From Harmothoe impar (Eukaryota > Annelida > Polychaeta > Phyllodocida > Polynoidae), in NCBI GenBank assembly GCA_947462335.1, contig OX381709.1:37342186-37406185 (forward strand): DNA of 64,000 bases, read 5' to 3'. Below are positions 22,203-31,912 of this stretch, one piece after another. The first letter of the stretch is position 1. Each line of letters starts with the position of its first letter. The notes below the pieces were generated by a model. It did not search any database. It was not told the origin of the DNA and saw only the letters and a list, made by a program, of their open reading frames with translations. The position numbers and the translations under genes were made by a program.

Positions 22203-25200
22203 AATCGACCCTGCAAACTAGCCACTGCAGGGTCGTGGAGGACGAGGGGCAAACGGAGATAGTGGCGGGTCGCCTGGAGAAGGGCGGGGCCGGCCTCCTC
22301 ATAGAGGGCAGTCTGGGGGGCAGGAGCATCGGATGTTTGGTGGATACCGGTGCTACTGTCAATATGCTGTCCCTATCGTGGTGGCGGTCCCACGGCGAGC
22401 CGGGCACACTGGAAACCACGAAGGAGGTGGTTTACTCGGTCGAGGGACGTCCCTTGAGGTTACACGGAAGTCTGACAATTGCTTTAATAGTGGGCAGGAG
22501 CGCGTGGCCCATGACCTTCGAACTGTCGGAGATACCCACGGACGCCATAGTGGGTTGCCGATTCCTGCGGGAATCTGGGTTCATGGTGGACCTGGCCGGG
22601 GAGCGGTTGCTCCGGCGGACGTGGGTAGAAGAGGAGGAAATGGGAGAGGGCCTAAATTTCTGTCGGGTCATCAGCTGCAACACGACGGTGATACCCCCGG
22701 GAGAAGAGAGGCTGATCGACGGATACCTCGTGGGGGACTGGGAGGGGGAGGACGATGGCCTAGTGGAAGGATTGAGAGAGATGGAGGAACACAGGGGCCT
22801 GCTGGTGGGGCGGGCCCTCATTGATACACGGGAATCTAACACACCAGTCCGGATCTTCAACCCCGGTCAGGACCCAGTGGTAGTATACCGCGATATGACA
22901 CTGGCGTCCCTGGAGCCGGTAGGGGCGGCCGAGCCCCCCGGGGGCCATCCGGGAGGGGTCGGGGAGAAGTGCCGACTGGCAACCGACACCCCACCCGGGA
23001 CGGAAGAGGAGGTGCGAGCGGTGTTGGAGGTGCTCACGGAGGGGGTAAAGGAGGACCAAATAGAGGACTTGTCGGCACTCCTCCGTAAGCATATAGGTGC
23101 TTTCCAACTACGCCCGGGGGATACGGGCCGGGCGAACTCCATTCAACACCATATCCGCACCGGGAACCGGGCCCCCATCCGCCTGCCGCCACGGCGCTTG
23201 GCTCCACACAGGAGAGCGTTGGTGGATGCGGAGGTGGACAAAATGTTGGAGACCGGTATAATAGAGGAGGCAGAGGGTCCGTGGGCGTCACCGGTCGTCC
23301 TTGTCAAAAAAAAGGATGGGTCCATGCGGTTTTGTGTGGACTACCGCAAACTAAACGAGGCAACGGTGAAGGACGCGTATCCCTTGCCTCGGATCGATGA
23401 CTCGCTGGACACACTGGCGGGGTCCCAGTGGTTCAGCACTATGGACCTCGTCAGTGGCTACTGGCAAGTGGCCATGGCCCCAGAGGACCGGGAGAAGACC
23501 GCCTTCTCAACACACCGGGGGCTGTTTCAGTTCACGGTTATGCCATTCGGCCTCTGTAAAGCCCCCGGGACGTTCGAGAGGCTCATGGAAGTCGCCATGC
23601 GGGGGTTGCAATGGACCTCCTGCTTGGTGTACTTGGATGACATTGTGGTCTTCTCCCGGGACTTCCAAGGACATCTGAGGAGGCTGGGGGAGGTTCTGGA
23701 GAGGCTGGAGTCCGCCGGGCTCAAAGTCAAACCGAAGAAGTGCCAGCTGGCACAGAAAGAGGTTGCCTTCTTAGGGCACGTGGTCAGCGAAAGAGGCATC
23801 GCAACCGACCCGGCAAAGATAGAAGCTATAAGGGACTGGCCAACCCCATGCAGCCTGACAGAAGTAAGGAGTTTCGTGGGACTCGCAGGATATTACCGCT
23901 CCTTCGTCCCGGACTTCGCATCACTAGCCAAGCCACTGACCTCGTTGGCGGAGAAGGGCCGCGTCTTCCGGTGGGGCGAGCAGTGCCAAGCAGCTTTTAC
24001 GGGACTGCAGGAACTGCTCATGTCAGCCCCCATCCTGGGATACCCGGAAGAGGAGGGACAATTGGTTTTGGACACGGACGCATCCGACACCGGCTTAGGG
24101 GCTGTCCTTTCACAACGACAAGGGGGGAAAGAGATCGTCCTCTCCTACGGCAGCCGAACCCTCGATAGAGCGGAACGCAACTATTGCGTCACCCGGCGGG
24201 AGTTGCTGGGGGTGGTGTTTGGGCTCAAAAAGTTCAGGCACTACCTCCTGGGACGTAACGTACTCGTCCGAACCGACCATGCGGCACTGAAGTGGGTGAT
24301 GGCCTTCAAGGAGCCGGAGGGACAGGTGGCTCGATGGTTGCAGATCATGGACACATACGACTTTACCATCGAACACCGACCGGGGCGCCTACACGGAAAT
24401 GCCGATGGGCTCTCCCGGATCCCTTGCAGGCAGTTCGGTCGGTCGGACGGGGAAGAGGGCGAGGTCCCCGCCGCTGTCAGAATGATAACTAGAGCGGGCT
24501 CCGCGGACCCGGAGGTAGCAGAGGGCATCCGGCAGGGGTGGACTAAGGATCAGAGAGAGGATCAGGTGGTGGGGCGGGTGTACCAGTGGGTTCAGGACCA
24601 GACGACGCCCCCCCCGGAGGAACTGGCAGACGGTTCATACGCCCTGAAGTCACTGGCCAGCCAACTGGGACGGCTACAGATCAAGAAAGAGTTGCTGGGA
24701 AGGTGGTGGTTTATCCCGGGAAGCAGCCGAGTTTTCCAGATAATAGTGCCAGAGAAGAGAAGGGAGGAGGCGTGGGAGTCAGCGCACGGGGGAGGCCTGA
24801 TTGGGCACTTTGGAAGGGACCGCACTATCCGCAAGCTACAGGAGCGGTGGTATTGGCCAGAATTTAGGAGGGATGTCACCTATTGGACGGCGACCTGCAA
24901 GAGATGCCTGGAGAGGAAGCCGCCCCCCCACCCCCGCAGGGCGCCGATGGGACATGTTGGGGTAGGGCTCCCCATGGAGCGCATCGCAATCGACGTAATG
25001 GGACCTCTACCATTGACACCGCGGGGCAATCGTTTCATAGCGGTAGTGGTGGATTATTTCACCAAGTGGTCCGAGGCCATAGCAATGCCCAACCAGGAAG
25101 CAGCCACGGTGGCAAGGGCTTTGGTGGACACTTATGCCGTTTCGGCACCCCCACCAGTCTGCATTCGGACCAGGGCAGGAACTTTCAGTCTCACCTCTTC

Positions 25201-25228
25201 AGGGAAGTGGTACAGCTCTTGGGGATAA
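22088..25228 (+). CDS. Pol part 1 of the Gypsy element: protease, RT, RNase H, first half of integrase
   Basis: The frame lies at -1 to gag. Residue numbers are from the frame opening. Protease: CLVDTGATVNML with catalytic Asp at about residue 86. RT: FCVDYRKLN, FSTMDLVSGYWQ, MPFGLCKAP, and YLDD at 515-518 (nt 23630-23641). RNase H: LDTDASDTGLGAVLSQ at about 660, with later GLKKFRHYLLG and RTDHAALKW. Integrase: an HHCC zinc domain (GHFGRDRTIRKL...CKRC) at about 900-940, then the first catalytic Asp (AIDVMGPL). Near 25137-25150 the coding thread passes into the +2/-1 frame, and this frame ends in noise at 25228. The remaining integrase is encoded by the next feature. The motifs are intact up to the break. 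Confidence 0.92.
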   Translation: MPYVGGSDGSSRCQSRGGGAGTAGTQCIRPGRCGSGKLESTLQTSHCRVVEDEGQTEIVAGRLEKGGAGLLIEGSLGGRSIGCLVDTGATVNMLSLSWWRSHGEPGTLETTKEVVYSVEGRPLRLHGSLTIALIVGRSAWPMTFELSEIPTDAIVGCRFLRESGFMVDLAGERLLRRTWVEEEEMGEGLNFCRVISCNTTVIPPGEERLIDGYLVGDWEGEDDGLVEGLREMEEHRGLLVGRALIDTRESNTPVRIFNPGQDPVVVYRDMTLASLEPVGAAEPPGGHPGGVGEKCRLATDTPPGTEEEVRAVLEVLTEGVKEDQIEDLSALLRKHIGAFQLRPGDTGRANSIQHHIRTGNRAPIRLPPRRLAPHRRALVDAEVDKMLETGIIEEAEGPWASPVVLVKKKDGSMRFCVDYRKLNEATVKDAYPLPRIDDSLDTLAGSQWFSTMDLVSGYWQVAMAPEDREKTAFSTHRGLFQFTVMPFGLCKAPGTFERLMEVAMRGLQWTSCLVYLDDIVVFSRDFQGHLRRLGEVLERLESAGLKVKPKKCQLAQKEVAFLGHVVSERGIATDPAKIEAIRDWPTPCSLTEVRSFVGLAGYYRSFVPDFASLAKPLTSLAEKGRVFRWGEQCQAAFTGLQELLMSAPILGYPEEEGQLVLDTDASDTGLGAVLSQRQGGKEIVLSYGSRTLDRAERNYCVTRRELLGVVFGLKKFRHYLLGRNVLVRTDHAALKWVMAFKEPEGQVARWLQIMDTYDFTIEHRPGRLHGNADGLSRIPCRQFGRSDGEEGEVPAAVRMITRAGSADPEVAEGIRQGWTKDQREDQVVGRVYQWVQDQTTPPPEELADGSYALKSLASQLGRLQIKKELLGRWWFIPGSSRVFQIIVPEKRREEAWESAHGGGLIGHFGRDRTIRKLQERWYWPEFRRDVTYWTATCKRCLERKPPPHPRRAPMGHVGVGLPMERIAIDVMGPLPLTPRGNRFIAVVVDYFTKWSEAIAMPNQEAATVARALVDTYAVSAPPPVCIRTRAGTFSLTSSGKWYSSWG

Positions 25229-27096
25229 AACAGACCCGTATGTGCGCCTTCAACCAGAGGTCGGATGGCATGGTGGAGAGAGCCAACCGGACCATAGAGG
25301 CCTTGCTGTCTGCGGTGGTGTCAGAGGACCAGCTGGACTGGGACGAGCACCTGCAGATGGTAATGTCGGCTTACCGGTCCTCTGTCCACTCTACCACCGG
25401 CCTCACACCCAACATGATGATGTTGGGACGGGAGACTAACATTCCTCTCTCCCTCCTATACCCGGACCCAGAAGAGGAGGTGGGGGGAGGCAAGGAAGGG
25501 TACGTGGCGAATCTCCAGAAGCAAACGGCAGTGGCGCACGAACTGGCACGACAGCACATCGGGGTCTCCGTGGAGCGGCAGGCCCGGAACTTTGACGGTA
25601 GGGCGGTTTTACGGGAGATACCCACAGGAGCGACCGTATACTACCATCACCCCGGCAAAAAGGTGGGTAGGAGTCCCAAGCTGCAACGCCTGTGGACGGG
25701 ACCCTGGAAAATAACAAAGCGCATTTCGGGCTCCATCTACGAGATAAAAAGCGAAAGGAAGGTACGCATAGTCCCCTTCGACCAGCTCAAAGTGGTACCT
25801 GAGCCACCACCAGGCATGGAAGATCGAATTAACAGCGTGAGAGTGGGGTACCGGCCGGAAGCGGAGGCCCCTCCCGGATTGGACTTGACAGTGCCATTGG
25901 CTCCTCACTTGGCCGCCGCCGGGGACTCCGCGGACTCCGCAGACTCCGCAGACTCCGCAGCGGCCGGCTCCGCAAGAGAACATCCGGGCACTGCGGAACA
26001 TCCGGGCACTGCGGAACATCCGGGCACGCTTGCTCCGCAGTGGTGCCGTTACATGACGTCAATGCCAATGTCATCTGTGTGGAATAGACTGGGAAGCAAA
26101 ATGGGCAAACGAAAAAATCCCTGCGCAGCCTTCGTTCTCCCAAGGGCTAAGAAAGGAAATAGGAGCAGCCCAAGAACCCTTGCAAAGAAAAACAAAAGGG
26201 GTGAGTCTCAGAGGGGGGAAGCTAGAACTAAAAACAGGAGTCCCACACCCCCCAGGAGGGCCAGGGCAACGTCACCCTCCAGGGTAGATTACGGCGTGGC
26301 GGAGCGGGCGGCTGCGGAGCGGGCGGCTGCGGAGTCGAAATCTCGCGGCTCTCGCCCCGCGCGAGAGTCCGCTGCGGAGCAGCTGGCTGCGGAGCGGGCC
26401 GCTGCGGAGTCTGCTGCGGAGCTCAAGTCTCGCGGCTCTCGTGCGGAGCGAGAGGGAGCGAGACCAAAACACAGGGCCGCCATCTTGGATGACCGCTCCA
26501 ACCCCCCACGCAGAGCAGGGAGGAGCCGCAGCAAAGGAAAAAAAAGGGTGGCTCGAGGAACATCAGCGGAGGAGCAGGAGCAAAGGAGTAGGAGCACCGG
26601 TAAGAACCAACGGGCCTCTTACTCCCACTCCCCCGCAGGCAGCGAGACCTCTGCGGACACTGACTCCACAAATTCCGCAGACTCCGCAGACTCCGCAAGC
26701 TCCACCAGCTCCGCAAGAGTAAGCAGAAACCCCAAAATGTTCAAATGCGCTCGCTGTGAACGCTCTTTCACCCGTAAGAACAACCTATCGAGACACCTGG
26801 CAGAGGTACACGGTCCCAGTACGGGGTGGCTGTGCCCCAAGGAGGTCTGCACGGGGGGTGAGAAGGGTATACGGTTCGCCTCAGTCCGAAAGGGGGATAT
26901 GCGGCGTCACCTGACAGGCTTCCACGTAAAAGACGGGGGCGACCAGCATGAGTGGGTGCTGGATGGAGGCAGCATGCCCGAACCCCACCCCATAGTGCCG
27001 AGCGGGAAGCGGAGGAGCGGCTCCGTGAGCTCCCAGTCCAGTGAGGGAGGTGAGGCGGAAAAGAGAGGACGGTCGCGGTCGAAGTCCGCAGGTTAG
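25140..27096 (+). CDS. Pol part 2 (frame-shifted): second half of integrase plus long C-terminal extension with C2H2 zinc fingers
   Basis: The frame is open from 24883, but integrase homology starts near 25140 (LHSDQGRNF, second catalytic Asp in the codon at 25168). It continues through the catalytic Glu region (DGMVERANRT) and a GPY/F-like module (LWTGPWKI, about 25690-25790). After 25.8 kb the family similarity ends. What follows is DSA repeats, EHPGTA repeats, a Ser/Arg-rich basic region and AERAAAE repeats. Then comes a classical C2H2 finger (CARC...HLAEVH, 26743-26811), a second Cys/His unit (CPKEVC...HLTGFH, 26833-26925) and an Arg/Ser-rich tail to a UAG at 27094-27096. The extension of about 430 residues is unusual. 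Zinc fingers next to integrase suggest chromatin or DNA targeting, as chromodomains do in other Gypsy clades; that role is inference. Confidence 0.85.
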
Positions 27097-28401
27097 GCAG
27101 CCAAGCCCTCTACCAGCCAGACCAGAGCCCCACCAGTAACCAGGGAGGAGCGGCACAGCCAGGCCCCGGAGGACAGTCCGGTGCAGTATGCACACGTCAT
27201 ACTGGATGACGGGCCCTCGGACGACGAGGCAGCACCCATTCTTACCATTAGGGTGGATGAGGAGCTCCCCCCCCCTCGAGCTAGCTCCCCGGGAGTAGCA
27301 CACCACGACACCGAGGCCACGGTGCAGGACCCGGTAACGGGCTGCTGGGTGCCCCTCTCAGCCCTCCACCTCAGCGGGTCCCATACGGGGATGGCGGCTG
27401 AGGAGGGAGAAGGAGAAACGCCACCGGACCCCCCAGTGCTAACGGAAAGCCACCACTCCACGACACCGGAGCACGGGGAGACCGAGGCAGGAGAGACCGA
27501 CCATCAGGCGGCGCCACCGGAGGGCGGCGCCAACGAGGGCGGGGACATTGTGCTCCCCGCGGAGGTCATGGCGGCAACACTCCGACACTGCCAGGAGCCC
27601 GGGGAACTACGTCTCCGTCCTGGCCTGGACGCCGCCGGGGAATGGGACCACTCCCTGGCAGTGATGGTGCCGCAGGATGACCCCCGGGTGGACATCACGT
27701 TCCGGCCTTATGACCCAGAGGCACCCGTGCAGGTGCGAGGAGTGCAGGGACCCCGGCCTCGGCCACGACCCGCAAGCAGGCCGAGACGCCAAGGTCGGTC
27801 CGCCGGGGGTCACCTCTCCCTCAGCGATACTGAACTGGAAAGCCTGCCGGAGGAGTGGCGCTCACCCCGCAACCCGCCTCCGCCTCCCACCAAGAAGAAG
27901 GGGGCGAGCAAATGGGGGAAGGACCAGCCCCTTCAAAAGTATAAGGAGAAGGCCGGGGAAGCAGCACCCACCGACACGCAACAACATCACTCCCCTACCA
28001 CCAGAGGGCCGGGGTCTTCCTTCGGAAGGACCCCACCTAGCGCCGGAGGTGGTCCGGGCCCGCGACGGGGAGCTCCGACCGCCGCCGCCGCCTCCGGAAG
28101 CAGCAGGACCGCAGGGCTGGACGCTCCACTACCCGTGCGACTCCCTTGGCTCTTGGTGACCGACCGGGACCCCAACCGCCTGGAGCGGTGGGCCGCCTTC
28201 CTGCTGCCCCCACTCTCCATGGGGGAGAACTTTATCACCACGGGCGGAGACCTCAGCTCTCGGCTGCGGGTACTGGGTCCGTACCGGTACGAGGTGGTGG
28301 CCTCGGTAACTACACAGTACTGCCTGGTACGGCATCGTCGCGGCCGAGGGGACCCTCCAGCGGCACGAGGAGAGGAACCGCCTGCACCAGAGGTGAGTTG
28401 A
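27097..28401 (+). CDS. Gypsy ORF3, same frame as Pol behind one UAG; function unknown
   Basis: The frame of Pol part 2 stays open after the UAG at 27094-27096 for 434 codons to a UGA at 28399-28401. A GTG at 27181 and later ATGs are possible starts, but no good initiation context stands out. It is acidic and Pro-rich, then basic (PRPRPRPASRPRRQGRS), then Pro/Gly-rich. The most conserved-looking part is near the C-terminus (VRLPWLLVTDRDPNRLERW, RVLGPYRYEVVASVTTQY). There is no signal peptide, transmembrane helix or glycosylation-rich ectodomain, so it is not a typical Env. It may be reached by readthrough, by splicing, or be a former part of Pol separated by a nonsense mutation. A consensus donor at 28393 would replace the last two codons with a short tail from 28643. 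Confidence 0.6.
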   Translation, partial: AAKPSTSQTRAPPVTREERHSQAPEDSPVQYAHVILDDGPSDDEAAPILTIRVDEELPPPRASSPGVAHHDTEATVQDPVTGCWVPLSALHLSGSHTGMAAEEGEGETPPDPPVLTESHHSTTPEHGETEAGETDHQAAPPEGGANEGGDIVLPAEVMAATLRHCQEPGELRLRPGLDAAGEWDHSLAVMVPQDDPRVDITFRPYDPEAPVQVRGVQGPRPRPRPASRPRRQGRSAGGHLSLSDTELESLPEEWRSPRNPPPPPTKKKGASKWGKDQPLQKYKEKAGEAAPTDTQQHHSPTTRGPGSSFGRTPPSAGGGPGPRRGAPTAAAASGSSRTAGLDAPLPVRLPWLLVTDRDPNRLERWAAFLLPPLSMGENFITTGGDLSSRLRVLGPYRYEVVASVTTQYCLVRHRRGRGDPPAARGEEPPAPEVS

Positions 28402-28642
28402 GAAAGATACGGGACGTACTAATCATGGAGGGATCAATCGGGCCTCATGCCGGGAGGGAGACCAGTAGGGAAAGGAGGGTAGCGGAAAGGAGCAACGCAG
28501 GCGTTGCGCATCGTAAGGGGACGTCGGCAGAGAGGGATAGCTAGCGGGAGGAGAGGAATCCGGCCGGGTGCGCGATGGGGGGGGGCACAATTTGATTCAG
28601 AGGGATAAGAAGCAGTGACTTACCGTTCAACTTGTGTTACAG
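28393..28642 (+). other. Candidate intron near the 3' end of the Gypsy element
   Basis: Donor CCAGAG/GTGAGT (GT at 28393) and acceptor TTGTGTTACAG (AG at 28641-28642) bound 250 nt. The donor falls on a codon boundary. After joining, the frame reads ten more codons to UGA at 28673-28675. Introns inside LTR elements usually serve subgenomic RNA. Confidence 0.4.
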
Positions 28643-28675
28643 GGAGGAGAGGAACCAGGTGAAGACCTGCCCTGA

Positions 28676-29190
28676 GCCCCAGCCGTCGGGTCGTGCCGGA
28701 GACCGCAGGCAGCCGACCGAACCGCCATCCATCATCGCCATCGTCATCCGTCACCCTGCGGGGAGCTGCGGAAGGGATCCAAGGCTTGGGTCCCGGAAGC
28801 AGCTGGGTGCCCGCCAACCATCTACCATCACCATCACGCTCTTCACTCCATCCTTCGTCAGGACCTGTTAGGCCCGAGCTGTACCCCTGCTCCTGACTCC
28901 ATCCGGCCGTTCGCCGTAGCGTTAAGGACCATATAGGCACCAAGCATGGCAAGCCAGTTCGACTGAGTTATAACTGGACTTAGTTATTATAAGTGCGCAT
29001 GTAATCATAACAATAAGACAGGTGGTCTACTCTGACTGTTATAAGTTTAATCATAAAGTTGGGTATCATAAATAATAATGTAAGGCGACTGCTACCAGCC
29101 TAGGGGATTCTCATCTTTAATTATGGATTCCCTCACAATGTGGTGGAGAGGGCCACCATCTAAGTCTGGGGGGAGGGGTCTTAAGATAAC
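28676..29190 (+). other. Gypsy 3' untranslated internal region
   Basis: Sequence between ORF3 and the polypurine tract, with no coding signal. It includes an AT-rich part at 28970-29120. Confidence 0.6.
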
Positions 29191-29200
29191 GAGGGGAGGG
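29191..29200 (+). promoter_or_regulatory. Polypurine tract
   Basis: GAGGGGAGGG immediately precedes the TGTA of the 3' LTR, the position used to prime plus-strand DNA synthesis. Confidence 0.8.
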
Positions 29201-29499
29201 TGTAGCGGAGCCGGGGGGGGCTCCGCAGGCTCCGCAATCCCTGCGGAGCCTGCGGAGCACCTAGTTCGCATACTCGCCGGCAGGGGGCCGTTGGCTCCGC
29301 AGGGCGGCCTATATATAGGGGCGCCTTGCGGAGCAGGACCAGTCTTACTCCAGGGTTTGAAGGAGCAGGAGGTGTTCCTGCAACTGATATCATTGAAGAC
29401 TCTGTAACTGTTTACTTACTTGAATACAAACCTTTTATTGTACCTTACTCTTATCGTTCTTCTTCTTAGACCTAAGCGATCGACCACATTCCCATTACA
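29201..29499 (+). repeat. 3' LTR of the Gypsy element
   Basis: 299 bp, identical to the 5' LTR except for two substitutions. It is followed by the second CTAT target copy at 29500-29503. Confidence 0.95.
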
Positions 29500-29634
29500 C
29501 TATATTAAAGCCCGAAAATGACAATGTCACCATGTCGAATTTAGGGGTCAAGGTCCATAACAATTACCGACGTATGTATATGATATCATTGCAGTTACAT
29601 TGTATGTTTTTGTACTTTGAGTCTGACTTTAGCA

Positions 29635-29982
29635 TTAACCCTTCCCTGCTGGCCTTGAAAAATGCAATTTGGACCTTAACCACCGGCCCTATGCCATGAG
29701 AATATGTTAATATGTAAGTATGTCATCCCTGGCTCGATGGCTAAAGAGGGAAATAAGTTGCATTGGCTACAGAATTTACATTTTTCTGAAAAGAGGACAT
29801 GGTATTTATGCAGAAATATTTTTGGATTGGTTCAAAAATACTTAATATTTGTTTCATAGGGTAGCAGTAAACAGGTGGTATTGCTGTCACTGGACAGCAC
29901 TGTTGCTGCCCTGTGGCAGCAGCGGTTTTTCAGGGGTATTTCAGATGCTGCCCAGAGGCAGCAGCGGCCCTTAAAGGGTTAA
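29635..29982. mobile_element. TTAA-bounded MITE (piggyBac-type ends)
   Basis: It starts TTAACCCTTCCCTGCTG and ends in the inverted counterpart (CAGCAGCGGCCC, then TTAAAGGGTTAA). It is 348 bp with no coding capacity. TTAA target sites and CCCT-type ends are typical of piggyBac-derived MITEs. It lies 135 bp outside the Gypsy 3' LTR. Confidence 0.6.
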
Positions 29983-31011
29983 ACTCAAAGGATTGTCATA
30001 CATTTCATTTAACATGTTATTTATTTGACATTAAATATATAATACTCATCTGCAACAACTAACAGAGAAACAGGGCATATGTGACACAATTTACGAGTAT
30101 TACATGAATATTAGTGTTCAATTCTCGATTATTGGCCTCCAGCTTAATTTCAATTTAAGAGAAAATATTAAAATAAAACACAGCTGGTTTCGCTCCCGCA
30201 TTTGAGGCTGTGGCTAATATTGTTATACTGATTGGCATACGTTGCCAGTAGTTTACCTAGCATACGCATGCATGTGTAAGAGGGAAATTGGATTGTTAGA
30301 ACTTGGTATTACAGCGAATTGGCACTTCGTAGGCTACTTTTATAATAGTTAATAAGCTCTATACTATTACATGTATCTGTAATCAAAATCTTTGAATGTA
30401 AAACTCCGTTAGCACTCAGAGTAACAGCCGCAGTCATCTTTGTGATTACAAATTGAAGTAAATGCTTAAAACTTAAATGGAAAGTGATATCATGGGTATG
30501 TAAATGAAAAGGAAACCAACTGAGACATAGCACTGTCATTCAGTATAGGCTGGTACAAAGAGAAGAAGGAGTTACACATAACAATCGATCCATTTTTTCC
30601 ATTTCATCCATACATTGTATGACTTGACATTAAATGACTATACTTATTTACTCGAGTGCCATTATGTCACACTAGCGGTTACTAGATAAATATGCGTCAT
30701 GCCTATTCTAGATCTAACAATCTGATTTTGGCAATATTGTACATGTAGATAATCATATTAATCATGTAATAACATTAGAAATATGCACATATCTGTATAT
30801 GAACACGCATTATGACTGAACAGATAAGCAGGTAAAAATAATAAGACAAAAATGGTACACCTTGTATTGGAAATTGTTACTATAATTAATAGTTAAATGA
30901 ATATATTCATGTAATCGGTAACCTGGCCTGCATAAACTTGCAACTTCTAGCACCTCATTCCTTTATAACGAAAATACTTTTTACAATTGATCTTGCCAGA
31001 GTCGAGGATAT
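29983..31011. other. AT-rich intergenic DNA
   Basis: No gene or element recognised. Low complexity with scattered short AT tracts. Confidence 0.5.
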
Positions 31012-31438
31012 GATGGCCATCGTCCACTGGGCTCTAATCGGCATAAGGCTGTGTCTCATGAGATTGTAACAATTGGATAGTCTTTGACCAGGTGACGTCT
31101 TTGACCGGGTGACGTCTTTGATCGGCAAGATTAAAACAGTTGAAAAGGGGCCTATTTAGAAAGAAATGCGGGGGTGGGGGAGTAAATATATATTATAACA
31201 CTATATATTTCAAATTTCCCGGCATTTCCGTGTAGGCCTACATAGTCCCCCATTTCAACTGTTTTAATCTTGCCCGTCAAAGACGTCACCCGGTCAAAGA
31301 CGTCACCCGGTCAAAGACGTCACCCGGCCAGAGACTATCCAATTGTTACAAAGTCGTGAGACTGAGCCATGAATTACATTAACATAGGAAATGTATGGGC
31401 TTAATCGGCAGAACTTGCCCAGTGAACGGTGGCCATCA
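31012..31438. mobile_element. Foldback element with TGACGTC-containing subrepeats
   Basis: Outer arms pair GATGGCCATCGTCCACTGGGC with GCCCAGTGAACGGTGGCCATC. Inner arms pair TGTAACAATTGGATAGTCT with GACTATCCAATTGTTACA. Next to the inner arms, on both sides, are two to three copies of a 17-bp unit (GACGTCTTTGACCGGGT or its complement). About 430 bp with no ORF; a MITE or foldback transposon by structure. Confidence 0.6.
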
Positions 31439-31912
31439 CCGGCATAAAACCTAGATAGTTTCTTCACAATACAGCAATTCCTCTCACCGTCAATTAAGGC
31501 TTGATTCTCAACAGGAAGTCAATCTGGTAAAAAAACAAACCTGACCGCCTTGCTCCCCTTTCTCTGTTTGTGATAACAAAACTCGTATAACAATAAAAGA
31601 AACCCTGGTAATACTTGATCACCCTGGAATAATCCTTCAGGCTGATAATGGGTTTACAATGGAGCGAGCACACTCAATCCTAGTCCATACAATATTATTT
31701 GTATCAGCTCTAGTCATTTTGACATGACTGGGGAGTAGTTACAGCCGGGCGCTACACCAGTTCTCTTATATTCATGTAGTTGCCACAACTAGCTGCAGTC
31801 CGGGTGTGTTGTACACTAGTATCACTAGTTACATACGAGTATGGTACATGTATGGAGTGTAGTGAAATAGCTCTGTTACGATGTGCATATCATCATTGGA
31901 CTAACTCTTTGT
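31439..31912. other. Intergenic DNA, nothing recognised
   Basis: Between two foldback elements. No coding or regulatory feature supported. Confidence 0.45.

Larger units (their letters stand above)
19497..29499 (+). mobile_element. Ty3/Gypsy LTR retrotransposon, full length (about 10.0 kb)
   Basis: Two 299-bp LTRs with TGTA...TACA ends differ at only two positions. The element is flanked by CTAT on both sides (19493-19496 and 29500-29503), a 4-bp target duplication. A primer-binding site follows the 5' LTR and a polypurine tract precedes the 3' LTR. Pol order is protease, RT, RNase H, integrase, which is Ty3/Gypsy. At 10 kb it is about twice a minimal Gypsy element: a Ser/Arg-rich, zinc-finger-bearing Pol extension and an extra ORF fill 25.8-28.7 kb. 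A frameshift within the integrase core (about 25137-25150) probably disables this copy unless it is an assembly error. Two LTR differences imply a recent insertion. Confidence 0.95.

Noticed and set aside
27181..28401. Gypsy ORF3 as an envelope gene
   Set aside because: No signal peptide, transmembrane helix, furin-like site or cysteine-rich ectodomain. Same frame as Pol.
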